DNA of 64,000 nucleotides from Nematostella vectensis (GCF_932526225.1 NC_064040.1:15062494-15126493); one strand, 5' to 3'; positions 53,834 to 63,213 are shown, counted from the stretch's first letter. The notes: a model not told the origin generated them from the sequence alone. Numbers and translations are program-made.

Positions 53834-53909
53834 AGTCAAGCCGGAGCAGCCGAAATTTCGGCCTTTTTATTGCACACAACGCCCAGGAGGAGAAACCCAA
53901 TTTTCCAAA
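53834..53909. promoter_or_regulatory. Probable bidirectional promoter of ACTR10 and a divergent gene
   Basis: Only 76 bp separate the ACTR10 ATG (minus, 53833) from an ATG on the plus strand (53910). The plus-strand start region reads CCAACATGGCGGC, a match to the YY1-type AANATGGCGGC element often found at transcription/translation starts in animals. Inference from spacing and motif. Confidence 0.45.
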
Positions 53910-53952
53910 ATGTCCAACATGGCGGCGAGCGCAGACTCTGAAAATGTCAGCG
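53910..53952 (+). CDS. Possible first coding exon of a divergent gene
   Basis: ATG at 53910 opens MSNMAASADSENVS and reaches a GTAATG donor (AGCG|GTAATG) after 53952. The N-terminal MAAS-type start with a GC-rich ATGGCGGC context is typical of first exons. If the donor is not used, the frame continues for 45 more codons to a stop at 54084. No downstream exon was recognised before the GC-rich element at 55.6 kb, so the gene is unidentified. Confidence 0.35.
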
Positions 53953-54086
53953 GTAATGCAAAAGACAACAAGTCTTGCCCAGGATTTCACGTTCGGCTAA
54001 AAACTTGCGTTGACACAGGGTTACCAGGGCAAAAATTAGGGATTTGTTGGCTCTCATTTAGCGCGAAAGCATTCAGTGAGTCTTGA

Positions 54087-55640
54087 ACCTTTTGCGCGCC
54101 AGAGGGCTTCCAATGTTTAAATTCAAAATCCCTGAGAAAAGGCTTACATGTAAAAAAGACAGAAGAAAGCTTGGTTCCAGCTTTTGTTCCGCGTTTCCAC
54201 TTTATTTTCCTCAAATAGTAACAATAGTATTAGTCGTAATTACTCGGGGTTCCTGTGGAACGCCGAGTTTAGGTTTCGGCCTTCTTGGTAGTCGCATTTG
54301 GTTTAATTATAAAACAAAAATGAATTATTTTCTCAAAGCTGCTTGATCTGCACTACATCATTTTCGACATAAAATCACCTATGAGAACCCCGAGTTCACG
54401 CAGTTATGCGTCTAGTTCAATTTTACGGTTGGGCGAGCGGTTCCACCTCTCTATTTTCAGGTGATGTGGATTGGAAATAACAAGAAAGGGAATCCACGAA
54501 AGAATAATAATCCCACCCCCCTTTTTATGGAAACCCTTGCTTCGTCCCCCCCCCTGTCGTCAGGAGTGGATGCATGCGATCTTCTGCACCTTCAAATATC
54601 TATTTAATGACCGTTACTTATGCAATATTATTGTTAGTCTGCAATGCAGGCGTTTATCCGGTGTTTCTGTAGCGAAAAACCAGCCTCGAGCCATTCGTGG
54701 TGGCCATCTTGGATTTTAAGCCCCGTTTTTCAAAACACAGGGTCCCCAAGCTAATGTTGTATTTTACGTGTTTCATTCTGTAGATATATGGTGCGTTTAT
54801 ACAATAAAAAAAAATTGGGACGAAAAATATGATAAAATACCTTCAAACTTTTATTACCTGTTTGTGGAGTTGTTATTTACAACCCTGTGAAGTTTCCATC
54901 CATTTGGGGCAATATTGAGCGATTGTTGTTCCCCCATACTAAGAGAAGATTAAGGTAGCACTCTAATGATGCCGATCGGCAAAACGGGCGGTAGAAAATC
55001 GCTTCTAGAAAACTGGAAATTCGAAATTTCACCAAAATAACTGCAAACAATATTATACACAGTGATTAACGGCCCGGCAGCCGGATGGGGTCCTAAAAAA
55101 ACAAACGGTCCGGCAGTCCGAAATAACCCTATGTTCCTCGTTGAATTCAGCTCATATCTATTCCAAAACATTTTTTTTTTGCTGGGAATACCCAAGCGCT
55201 GTCTTTTGAATAGATTTATTGGGTTTGGCGTTTTCTATAAACGCTGTACACAGGATATTTACTCCCCGAGAACGGCACAATGGCAAAATGACAATAACAG
55301 ACAGCACGATATCTGAAATCGCCAATGCGTAAATCCCGATAATAGCTCAAACTCACCTAATCCCCCCATAAAAACTGTCAATTTTTGTTTGAAATAGCCA
55401 AGCGCTTCAAGTTGAATAAAGAAATAAAATTTTGCATCATTCTTCGGGGGGGGGGGGGGGGGGACTGGGGACTTTCGTAGAACCCCAACGCCTACGGGAG
55501 GGGTGTGTTATAGGGGTCAGGGGGTCGCTTTCGAAGGGGATGGCGACGCGTGCCCGTTTTCGGTAGTATTAAGGGAAGCAAGGGGGGAGCCTAAAACGAT
55601 AACAGGGTGGCTGGCCCCCCTTGTGTGGTAACATGTGGGA
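54087..55640. other. Intergenic, no gene seen; 18-base G run at 55446
   Basis: AT-rich sequence with an 18-base G tract (55446-55463). Composition shifts to GC-rich from about 55500. Confidence 0.4.
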
Positions 55641-55690
55641 ACCTTGCAATTAGACACTCGTCTGTCCTATAGTATACCGAGCATTCGAGA

Positions 55691-56023
55691 ATGAAGTGCG
55701 GAAAAGATTACTGCAGGTGGCTAAAGGCCGGCCATGCAAACACGTGTGGCAAGAGGTGCATGGACATCTACTGCAAGGTGCACCTCCAAAGGCTCCGTAA
55801 GGGCAGCCCCCTCCCCGTGCCGTGCAAGATCTGCGGCATAGGGACGCCGTCGGAGACGCGGTTGTGTCGCCCCTGCGGAACGAATCGTGTAGGGCAGAGG
55901 ATGCGCGACACAGAGAGGCGCGCTCGGAAACAGTTTGCACTCGCCCTGTCTGATATTTTAGCCTACGATACGGACAATTTAGAGACTGGGTGGCACAGGG
56001 TATACCCAAACATGGACGCTTAG
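55691..56023 (+). CDS. Small Cys-rich (zinc-binding-like) protein, mobile-element gene, copy 1
   Basis: 110 residues from ATG at 55691. Cysteines and histidines occur as C-x4-C, H-x3-C-x3-C, C-x2-H, C-x2-C and C-x2-C (MKCGKDYC, HANTCGKRC, YCKVH, CKICG, CRPCG), which suggests three zinc-binding knuckles or a compact zinc domain; the second half is basic and helical (RVGQRMRDTERRARKQFA). No family is recognised. The same protein recurs 1.26 kb downstream, in the same order before a DKEAPAVLAGLVQNIL protein, so it belongs to the mobile element. It may bind DNA or RNA. The 45 bp before the ATG are also shared between copies (GCAATTAGACA..., TATACCGAGC), so the upstream region was part of the unit. 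Confidence 0.65.
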   Translation: MKCGKDYCRWLKAGHANTCGKRCMDIYCKVHLQRLRKGSPLPVPCKICGIGTPSETRLCRPCGTNRVGQRMRDTERRARKQFALALSDILAYDTDNLETGWHRVYPNMDA

Positions 56024-56044
56024 ATAGAGAAGATTCTCAATAGC

Positions 56045-56155
56045 ATGCCTGACAAAGAGGCGCCTGCCGTACTAGCAGGGCTGGTCCAGAACATCCTGGA
56101 CGGGGACATCCCCGAGGTTGTCAAGCACAAGCTGCTTATGCAGGGGGTTTCATAG
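56045..56155 (+). pseudogene. Truncated copy of the 216-aa protein gene
   Basis: 36 codons starting MPDKEAPAVLAGLVQNIL, closely similar to the first 31 residues of the intact ORF at 57243. Similarity then stops and TAG follows at 56153. With the Cys-rich ORF before it, this makes 55648-56150 a partial duplicate of 56905-57345. Confidence 0.75.
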
Positions 56156-56904
56156 AAACTAGTGCGAGGCGCGGATCGCCCCTCCGGGTCTCCCAGCCCC
56201 GTCTTAGGCTTGGGAGGCGCGAATCGCCCCTCCGGCCCCCCCAACCCCATCTCAAGCAGATAATGTTTCACGTACATCAATAATTGGGGCAATTGCTAGT
56301 GTAGGCCGGGGGCCGTTCCGCGTACATAAGGTCGGGGCGAAAAAGCGCATGGATAAATCTACGCAAAACCTACGGAGCGCGGAATGACCGTTTTTCGGCC
56401 GTAAATTCGAAGCCGCTGGCGTGGCGTTTAAACCTGAGTTTTACTCACGTGGTGCCCCCAATCCCCAGTTTGGTCGTGCTTGTTTTCATGACTTCGAACT
56501 TCTCTCGGGATTTCTCTGCTTAAGCATCGGTAAAAGGGCGATGAATACCGTCGTGTGTTCTTTTTATCGAACGCTCGATCGCCGGCGAGGTCTACGATTT
56601 TATGGCAGCCACAGAAGCCTCCTGTTTACGAAATACGGTTTCATAGAGGCGGTCGAACTCTTTAAAACTCCATCTACGAAGGCGTCCTCTTCTTTCCCCT
56701 CGGCTGTTACTGGAAGTTTCCAGCCAAGCACTTTAGGTCTAATCCCGTGTTTGAGTCGAGCCGCCATCTTGGGTAATTGAGCTTGGTACTTCATGACATA
56801 CGTTTTTAAGGACTTTGTGACTCGCACCCTAATAAATGAAGCTGTTATGAAGTATCATGGCTATATTTTTCCAATGATGCAGTTCGAACCCCCAAGGACT
56901 TGCA
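56156..56904. other. Insert between the two Cys-rich modules
   Basis: Two 45-bp tandem units near 56165-56250 share GGAGGCGCGAATCGCCCCTCCGG-type sequence. 56420-56830 is a different, less GC-rich segment; the minus strand has an open frame (56600-56827, KYQAQLPKMAARLKHG) that resembles a coding exon with a TTATTAG acceptor, but I recognise no family. Confidence 0.4.
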
Positions 56905-56947
56905 ATTAGACATCCGTCTGTCCTGTGGTATACCGAGCGTTCGAAGG

Positions 56948-57154
56948 ATGAAGTGCGGAAAAGATTATTGCGGGTGGCTAAAGGTCGGCCACGCAAACAC
57001 GTGCGACCGGAGGTGTATGGACACCTACTGCAAGGTGCACCTCCAAAGGCTCCGTAAGGGCAGCCCCCTCCCCGTGCCGTGCAGGATCTGCGGCATAGGG
57101 ACTGTGTGGCATCGAGAGGCGCGCTCGGGGGTGGTTCGCACTCGTCCTGTCTGA
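56948..57154 (+). pseudogene. Cys-rich protein gene, copy 2, shortened by a frameshifting deletion
   Basis: Starts MKCGKDYCGWLKVGHANTC and matches copy 1 through the CRICGIG motif, then loses about 50-100 bp of the gene and leaves the frame, so the last zinc knuckle and the basic helix are missing; the ORF ends after 68 codons. The lost-frame remainder (LETGWHKV-like) is visible at 57180-57210. Confidence 0.7.
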
Positions 57155-57242
57155 CATCGCAGCCCGCAGTACGGTCAATTAGAGACTGGGTGGCACAAGG
57201 TGTGCCCAAACATGGGCACACCTAGAGGAGGTTCTCGGTAGC

Positions 57243-57893
57243 ATGCGTGACAAAGAGGCGCCCGCCGTACTGGCAGGGCTGGTCCAGAACATCCTGGACG
57301 AGGACATCCCCGACGATGTCAAACACAGGCTGCTTAAGCCGCTCGTACCGGCGAAGGTGTGGACAGACGCAGTCGACCCTTTGCTGCCGGGACGACGGCA
57401 AGAGGGCCCGGAGAGCTTAGACCCCGAGGAGTACTATTCTCTCTTCGTCGGCGGCGCCCATCTTCGGTTCCCAAGCGTGGATGCCACTCTTCGGGGCCAA
57501 GACATAAGCGCCGGTGTTTACCAGGAGATACGAGATCTTGGTGGAACAGGTGTCATTGCTCTAAAGCCGGTTATGCGGGGGCCTGATATTGATGACGACG
57601 GCTCGGTGTGGTGGGTCTCGCACGAGCGAGAGTCTCTGAGGGCAAACGCAGTGTTGCCGCTGTTGCTCGAGATGGTAGACCCCGACCGGCGTTACAGACT
57701 CTTTACGGTCGTTGGTAAGGCCCCCGCAGAGCCATTGGCGCCAATCACAGAGGAGGAAGGGCGTTTGGAGCACAAGATCGGTGGGTCGTTAGTCAAAAGG
57801 GGGGGCCAAATCGCAGTCGGTGCCCTGGAAGGCATCGATGCGGGTATTTGGGAGAAAGGGCGAGAGTACCTCGTCTACGTGAGAGGGGAGTGA
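57243..57893 (+). CDS. Unrecognised 216-aa mobile-element protein
   Basis: ATG at 57243 is supported by the conserved start in the upstream duplicate. The protein is acidic with a helical N-terminal part (DKEAPAVLAGLVQNILDEDI), a middle part LDPEEYYSLFVGGAHLRFPS, and an aromatic-rich VWWVSHERESLRANAVLPL segment; no membrane helix or metal motif is evident. It ends at TGA 57891-57893, 19 nt before the first possible start of the polymerase-helicase ORF, which is in another reading frame and lacks a good ATG. The two could be one gene split by decay or by a programmed frameshift. Function unknown; by position it belongs to the replication block. Confidence 0.7.
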   Translation: MRDKEAPAVLAGLVQNILDEDIPDDVKHRLLKPLVPAKVWTDAVDPLLPGRRQEGPESLDPEEYYSLFVGGAHLRFPSVDATLRGQDISAGVYQEIRDLGGTGVIALKPVMRGPDIDDDGSVWWVSHERESLRANAVLPLLLEMVDPDRRYRLFTVVGKAPAEPLAPITEEEGRLEHKIGGSLVKRGGQIAVGALEGIDAGIWEKGREYLVYVRGE

Positions 57894-57912
57894 CGCCTTC
57901 GCTAACTGTGTT

Positions 57913-60598
57913 GTGAGCTATGTTGCCGACTTCTTGAGGAATCGCGGCACCTCGCGCTCCCTTGGTCTAACCAAGACACGAGGCAAGATCCTCGAGCGAT
58001 TTGACAAGAAGCTGGCCACTACGGGATGCACCAAAGAAGACCTCTTTGAGATGGAAAAGAAGCTCGAGGTAAAGCTAGTAGCCGTGGACGCCCTGGGTAA
58101 CGTTCTGTGGGACTCGGGGAAGTACAAGACTAAGACGAGGATCACCATCCCTTGCCACAATAACCACGCCTGGGCGGAGCTTCCGACTGAACCACCTGCG
58201 ATCGCGACCGTCCACGGCCTAGACTTCGAGGCTGAGGGGGAGCTTCGTTCGTTATGTCAGGAGAAGGCAGCGCCTCGCGCTACCAGTGCCGCCACAAAAA
58301 CGGGCGAGGCAAAAGTGCGAGAGGTGCTCATTCGCTTTATAAACAGGGCGATCCCCAGAAGCACGAGGATCTGGCTGTGTGGGCGTGTTATAGTCACGCA
58401 CGAAGGCAAACTGTACCGATCGGGACAAGACGGATGGGCCATCGACAGGGCGTTTACAGACGAGACTGGATATGATCCTCAATGGCTCCCTGATGACCAC
58501 CCAGCCTACCAAGAGTACACCGAAGCTACGCACTCGATGGGCGGTGCAATAGGGTATCGCTTCAAGAAGTGGACCCAAAGAGAGAACATCAGGCCAACGC
58601 CTCTTAAATACAGGGACGTCTGGCGAGCGGCGCAGGTTGAGTCCAAAGTGTGGAATAGCAAGGAAAACTTAGGGGCGCAGTCTCATGCGCACATCGACAT
58701 GCGTGCGGCGTACCTAGGATGCAAGGACAGCGTCTTCGGCGGCGCCTCGGACGCCATTGATTTGGTACGGAAATACAGTTTCCCTACGAACGTGTATCGT
58801 ATCGCGGATGTTGCGGGACGGCCATTGAGCGAGGTTCTTCAACTGACCGGGGCCATTCAGCTGACCGAGTGGGGGTTCTCTGAGGCCTGCCACCCCTACA
58901 CTTCCGGGAGGGTAGGGCAGCACTTGGAACAAAACGAGGGCTGGATCACCACGCCAGAGCTCAAGGACCTGTTAGACTCGGGTGACCTCGTCATGGCCGC
59001 GGCGAGGGAGGTGTTGTATAGCGTCGGAAAAAAGGACTCTATCAAGTTCCCCCACTCCATCGCGTGCCGCCCCGGCGGCGAAGACTCGCAGTACCCTGAG
59101 GGTCGAGATCTCGCTGTCCGTTTCGTAGGCAAGTGCGCTCGCCATGGCGACGAGTCCTCGATCGTAGTCCGCGACCGTGAAGAAGCCGCGTATCTGACAA
59201 ACCTCCTTGCGGGCACCGACCACTTAGTTAACTTCGAGCATGCCGACGGGGCTCATCTGATCCAATACAAAGACGGAGTTCGGCGCTCACAATGGTACCA
59301 TATCAGGGCCTTCGTCTTGGCGTACACAAACATAGCGTTGCGACGCATGTTGAGGCGAATCCCTCGCGAAGGCGTCCTCCGAGTGTGCACAGATGCCATA
59401 TACGCAAAGGCGGTGCCCAGTGGTGTAAAGCTCGTGGAGCGAAATCCGAGGTATGGAGAGTGGCGCCACAAGAAGCCTGGGTACGAGTGGCGACCCGAAG
59501 CGGCTTGGGGTCCGAAGAGGTCGGGATGCTTGGCTAGGGAGCCAAGCACTGCGCCGAGTCTGCCGTGCGATCTAGTGGCCGCAACCTCTGCAAGGATGTA
59601 TCTAGCCGGCCAGGGAGGATCGGGGAAGACCGAGTGGGCGGTGAGCATGTTCCGCGGCCGCAACGTTGTGGTGCTCACCCCCGAGAACGACCTCGCCTAC
59701 GACCATCGCAACAACCCGCGCCTCGCGGTGAAGGGTCAAACCTACCACCACTACCTCTGCATACCAGCGGAGAAGCCGATAGAGGAGTGGAGACCTTACG
59801 AGCTGGGGCACAAACTCGACCGTCTCGCAGAAGTAATTATCATTGACGAGTGCTGTAAGGTACAGACTAAAGTGCTACGCGCCATCCTAGGGTACCTCGC
59901 CACGCGGCCGTGTCAGGTAGTGTGTTGTGGCGACTATGGGCAGGTCCCGCCCTGGGGAGATAAAGAGGGGCCTCACGATATGCTCAAGGAGTGGGCACAA
60001 GGGAACATCCGCTGGTTCGAGTCCGACTACCGCTGCCTGTGTGAAGACTGCGGAAAGCCGTACAGTACATGCGACTGCGGCTCTGCCGCGCCCTCCTCCA
60101 GGCTCCACGACATAAAGGGCCGGATTTGGTGTCAGCCAGATTCCCAACAGCTTGAGGTGTTTCGAGAGGAATGCTGTATACACCGGCATCTCCCGCGTGC
60201 GGCTCGCCGACCAGATAGTCCGTGTCATCGGGGGGGATGACACCCCAGGTGCCTTGGTTCCCACAGGACTGCAGGCTACGCCCAGTGAAGAGCTCATTAT
60301 AGCGCGAATGAAGCGATACGCTATAGACGACAGGCAAAAGGGTCGAACAAAGTACACGGGGCCGCACCACGTTCTGACGGTAGACCACGTACTCGGCATG
60401 ATTGCTGACGCGGAAAAGAAGTGCACGCTCAGGGCACTCAGCTTCTGCTTCAGGGGTACACCAAGAGTCATCCCCAATGCTTCAGTATCGACCGGCGGGA
60501 CGACAGTCAGGGTCACTACAATTGGAATGTCAGACTCACGTGCCTTAGCTGCAATAGAAGGCACAAGCGCTGATCGCGCTAGTGTGACGCTAGGGTGA
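57913..60598 (+). pseudogene. Family-B-polymerase-like / SF1 helicase fusion, with a frameshift
   Basis: The first 775 codons (57913-60240) contain a palm-like region: HIDMRAAYLG (about 260, like motif A DxxxxY), WYHIRAFVLAYTNIALRRML (about 471-490, the motif B position) and VLRVCTDAIYAK (about 488-500, like motif C DTDS). A helicase follows: Walker A GQGGSGKT (566-573), Walker B IIIDE (642-646), GDYGQ of motif III (673-677) and a Cys cluster CLCEDCGKPYSTCDC. Near 60150-60170 the frame is lost: motif VI (VYTGISRVR) and the rest lie in another frame and end at 60598. There is no ATG near the start (first candidate GTG, 57913). Helicase assignment is firm; the polymerase is by motif resemblance only, and the usual KxxxNSxYG is not seen. 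This fusion would act in replication of the element. Confidence 0.72.
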
Positions 60599-60665
60599 CG
60601 CTAGCGCGACCAGCAGATTTCTTTGTTCACGCTAGCGTCACGCTACGCAACTGCGAACGCTTGAA
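60555..60665. repeat. Inverted GCTAGCGTCACGC motifs at the convergent gene junction
   Basis: GCTAGTGTGACGCTAG, GGTGACGCTAGCGCGACC and CACGCTAGCGTCACGC lie within about 80 bp and can pair with each other. They span the 28 bp between the stop of the plus-strand helicase part (60598) and the stop of the minus-strand integrase part (60627). A bidirectional terminator or hairpin-type 3' end is one reading. Confidence 0.6.
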
Positions 60666-61695
60666 GCCGTGCTTAGAGTACGCCGTGTAATACAACACCG
60701 GCTGTCCGGGCTCCATGACCCTCTTTAGTATTGGGTATGCCTTGCTTGTCCTACCACGGGTCCGTCGCTCGCCGTCGGCCCTTGTCCTGAAGGTCTTCCT
60801 CGTTTACGGCGAGGTACACCTCCGTTCCGACCTCTAAGCGGACCTCTAAGGGAGGCTTTTCGGCTTTGAGAGGCACGCGCCTCAGCTTTATGGCGTCTTT
60901 AGGCGCAAAGCCAGTCATACGAGTCTTCGTTGCGTTTATGTCCGAGATGACGATTGGCAGAGCAGTAACCCACTTGCGATTTGTCTTGCCGGATGCAAGC
61001 TCCTTCGAGTACTGCGCACGAAATAGGCGCTGTGCCAGCCAGCGATGGAAAGACTCGGTGAAAGCTTGGCTCCTGTGGTGCCCTGGCTCAGCCCGTCGGA
61101 CCTCCACCCCGTGGTCTGTTAGCAGCTTTGTGGTAGCACCCTTGAACTCCGTGCCGTCATCAACCATGAAGACTTTAGGCCATGTGAGAGGTCCCTCTGC
61201 ATAGATGCCAGCGAGTTCGCGGGAGACGACGGCCGCGCTCTTAGTCCTCAGTGGGCGGGCGGCTTAATACCGTGAAGCAACGTCAACGACAGTCAGGGCA
61301 TACTTGTACACGCGGTCGGTTGGCAAGAATAGCAGGTCAGACTGGTGGATACGGTTTGGTATCTGCTCCGAGAAGTGGGCGTAGGTAGTCGGAGGAGGGG
61401 GTGTCTGTGTGTAGCCCCCGACGGGCTGCGAGCTTACCCACTTGCGCACTCGATCTATGGAGGCTGAGCCCTTGGGAAGTTTGGCATGCAGAGCGGTCAC
61501 TCACTGGAAGCCGCCTCTGGCGTAGTATATAGGGCGAAGGAACGCATCGAGTTCCTCGTCGGGCATGCGCTTGCCGTTCCGGCGTGTATCGCGATACATT
61601 GCAATGCGTTGCAACGCATGTATCAGTCTCCAACAGGCGGACGCCGTCTGCTCGGGCGTGCATACGTACTGCTGCGCGAAGCGCTCGGTCTGCAA
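60627..61695 (-). pseudogene. Retroviral-type (rve) integrase of the mobile element, broken
   Basis: Minus strand. The segments in order: an N-terminal part (MPDEELDAFLRPIYYARGGF), RVRKWVSSQP, the first catalytic Asp in HQSDLLFLP, YKYALTVVDVASRY, the second Asp in FMVDDGTEFKG and the Glu in FTESFHRWLAQRLF, then a C-terminal SH3-like part (EPGQPVLYYTAYSK). This is the D,D-35-E integrase type found in Polinton/Maverick and related elements. The frame is broken three times: TGA at 61501-61503, TAA at 61264-61266 and a frameshift near 60755, after which the C-terminal part continues in another frame to 60627. Integrase would insert the element and make short target duplications. This copy cannot encode an intact enzyme. 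Confidence 0.85.
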
Positions 61696-61769
61696 TCATC
61701 TTATACGTATACGTATACGCGCAGCATGGAAAAAGGCCGCCTAGACGCAGCGCTGGAACGGTAGCTGCA
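61696..61769. other. Spacer with alternating purine-pyrimidine TATACGTATACGTATACG
   Basis: 61697-61720 contains TATACGTATACGTATACGCG, a run of alternating purines and pyrimidines that matches the run at 62240-62270 between other genes of the element. Confidence 0.6.
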
Positions 61770-62195
61770 TCACAGCAAGCGGCCAGCTGCGTAGCCGATG
61801 GCGACAGCGCCGGCGCCAATGTACGCCAACTCGGCGTTTTTCTGCGTTTTGCTGGGGATGTAGTAGTCGGACAGCTCAGGAGCCCGCATCGACTCCAGGG
61901 ATTGTTCCGGCCGGGTCTGGTTGTAACGTTTGAGCGCGTAGTCAGTGTCGGTGAAGTTTTGCTTTGCAAGGGACCCTCTCTCGCGACTTTGAGCTTGCCA
62001 ATCGAGGATTTTTTGTCGCCGCTGTTGGTAGCGTCCATAGTCTTGTTGGTATTTCTCTAGGGCCTTGTCGTGCCTCTCCTTCTCAGATAAGGCAGGGCTC
62101 TCATCGTTCGACAGGAACTTTGCGAGGTAGTTGCCACCAACGAACGCATTCGCGTTTAGGACGGCGCCGCCAACCAAAATCGCGATAGAGGCCAT
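61770..62195 (-). CDS. Small mobile-element protein with hydrophobic ends (141 aa)
   Basis: ATG at 62195 (the frame is open slightly further but the only ATG is here). Residues 1-25 (MASIAILVGGAVLNANAFVG) and the last 20 (AELAYIGAGAVAIGYAAGRL) are hydrophobic and Gly/Ala-rich; between them lies a charged, probably helical stretch (SEKERHDKALEKYQQDYGRY QQRRQK). This pattern fits a small membrane-associated or virion-internal protein, but no family is recognised. It follows a spacer with an 11-bp inverted pair GTGCTTTGCAC / GTGCAAAGCAC. Confidence 0.65.
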   Translation of the reverse strand: MASIAILVGGAVLNANAFVGGNYLAKFLSNDESPALSEKERHDKALEKYQQDYGRYQQRRQKILDWQAQSRERGSLAKQNFTDTDYALKRYNQTRPEQSLESMRAPELSDYYIPSKTQKNAELAYIGAGAVAIGYAAGRLL

Positions 62196-62331
62196 GTTTG
62201 TGCTTTGCACACTTCACGTGCGTACACTTCACGTGCTGTGTGTATGTATACGTATACGTATACGCATGCGCATGAATTGTGCAAAGCACGCACGAGTCTA
62301 ATACGCGGCCTACGCACGCCACAGTACACTA
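62196..62331. promoter_or_regulatory. Intergenic spacer with inverted repeats, probable promoter region
   Basis: GTGCTTTGCAC (about 62200-62210) and GTGCAAAGCAC (about 62279-62289) are exact inverted repeats. Between them lie two CTTCACGTGC units, TATACGTATACGTATACGCA and GCATGCGCATG. The density of symmetric motifs just upstream of the 141-aa ORF suggests a control region. Confidence 0.45.
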
Positions 62332-62556
62332 CTACATGGGCAGGATCTTCTGGTTCTCAAGGTAACCCTTCAAAGCGACAGCATCTGCAACGGCGGCAGT
62401 CATTTTTGCGTAGTTCATGGCGTTCGCGGAGGGGTCTTTGGTGAAGTCCTCGCGTAAGACCTTGCGCCCAACCCAGCCGATACCGGCGACGAGGCCGGTT
62501 ATGACTGCGGCGTCGGTGATTGTCTTTGTAATCTTGCTCTGCTGCGTCGTCGACAT
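62332..62556 (-). CDS. Small mobile-element protein with one hydrophobic segment (74 aa)
   Basis: ATG at 62556; MSTTQQSKITKTITDAAVIT leads into a hydrophobic, Gly-rich stretch (VITGLVAGIGWVGRKVL, about residues 18-34), then a charged region and an Ala-rich helix (MTAAVADAVALKGYL). Overlaps the tail of the ORF at 62357-63190 in another frame; this one looks the more protein-like. Family unknown. Confidence 0.6.
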   Translation of the reverse strand: MSTTQQSKITKTITDAAVITGLVAGIGWVGRKVLREDFTKDPSANAMNYAKMTAAVADAVALKGYLENQKILPM

Positions 62557-63190
62557 ATCGGTGCACGGACGTGCGGATATGGGTGGGGCCCTCGTGTCTA
62601 AATGTCTGCTTATTCCATGGATAACAGCCGAGATTTGCACTGTCCGGGAGCGCGAAGCGCTGTCGCCGGAACGGCAAGTCGCCGGTCCTTGGTCTGCTGT
62701 GCGGATCGGTAGCTCGCTGGTTAACAGCTGGTGTGCGAGTGAACACGGCAGCTAGCTCCCGCCTACGTGTGTAGAGGCCGAACAATGACACTAGAAGACC
62801 AGCGACCCCGATAACCGAGCTAGCCGACCAGGCAGAGTTGCTTTCCGGGACTGGTGTGTGTGCGATGCCTTCGGCATCGTCGGCGCGCAAGCCCTCGCGT
62901 CCCTGCGGCTCGCTCGGCCCCGGGGCCACCGGCGACTGCACGTCACGAAGTGTCTCTTTCTTCGCTCTGTTAATTCGGTTCCACTTTGCCAAGCGCCTTC
63001 CGGCTTCAACTCGCCCAGGGTGTTTAGGTCGGGTCGCGAGTGGTTCGGGGCTCGTGATTCTCTCCGCCAACGCCGAAGGCGTACCTGCAGGTTCTTGATG
63101 ATGCTGAGCAGCTTGCTCCGCAGCTTGTTTGTCAGGTTCCGTTGACGTTCCGGCAGGCTGGGCACTAGTACTTCCCCGAGATTCCTCCAT
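62357..63190 (-). CDS. Mobile-element protein with disordered N terminus and one TM segment
   Basis: ATG at 63190. About 115 residues rich in Pro, Glu, Ala and Ser are followed by a hydrophobic helix (about 122-140, SSVIGVAGLLVSLFGLYT) and a basic stretch (TRRRELAAVF). The last 70-80 residues are Arg/His-rich and overlap the 74-aa ORF in a different frame, so the natural C terminus is probably shorter and a frameshift may have occurred near 62600. A palindromic 19-bp motif lies just upstream of the ATG (63195-63213). No family recognised. Confidence 0.5.
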   Translation of the reverse strand: MEESRGSTSAQPAGTSTEPDKQAAEQAAQHHQEPAGTPSALAERITSPEPLATRPKHPGRVEAGRRLAKWNRINRAKKETLRDVQSPVAPGPSEPQGREGLRADDAEGIAHTPVPESNSAWSASSVIGVAGLLVSLFGLYTRRRELAAVFTRTPAVNQRATDPHSRPRTGDLPFRRQRFALPDSANLGCYPWNKQTFRHEGPTHIRTSVHRYVDDAAEQDYKDNHRRRSHNRPRRRYRLGWAQGLTRGLHQRPLRERHELRKNDCRRCRCCRFEGLP

Positions 63191-63194
63191 TTGT

Positions 63195-63213
63195 GTTGAC
63201 ACGCGGTGTCAAC
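63195..63213. promoter_or_regulatory. Operator-like palindrome, copy 1
   Basis: GTTGACACGCGGTGTCAAC, nearly perfect dyad symmetry, ending 5 bp before the ATG of the TM-protein ORF (63190). A close match lies at 63338-63356. Confidence 0.5.

Noticed and set aside
53775-54086. 103-codon plus-strand gene starting opposite ACTR10 exon 1
   Set aside because: The first part is antisense to ACTR10 exon 1; only the piece from 53910 was kept, as a possible first exon.
58252-59678. Several minus-strand frames of 70-141 codons opposite the polymerase-helicase ORF
   Set aside because: Shadow frames of a GC-rich coding region; the plus frame carries the recognisable motifs.
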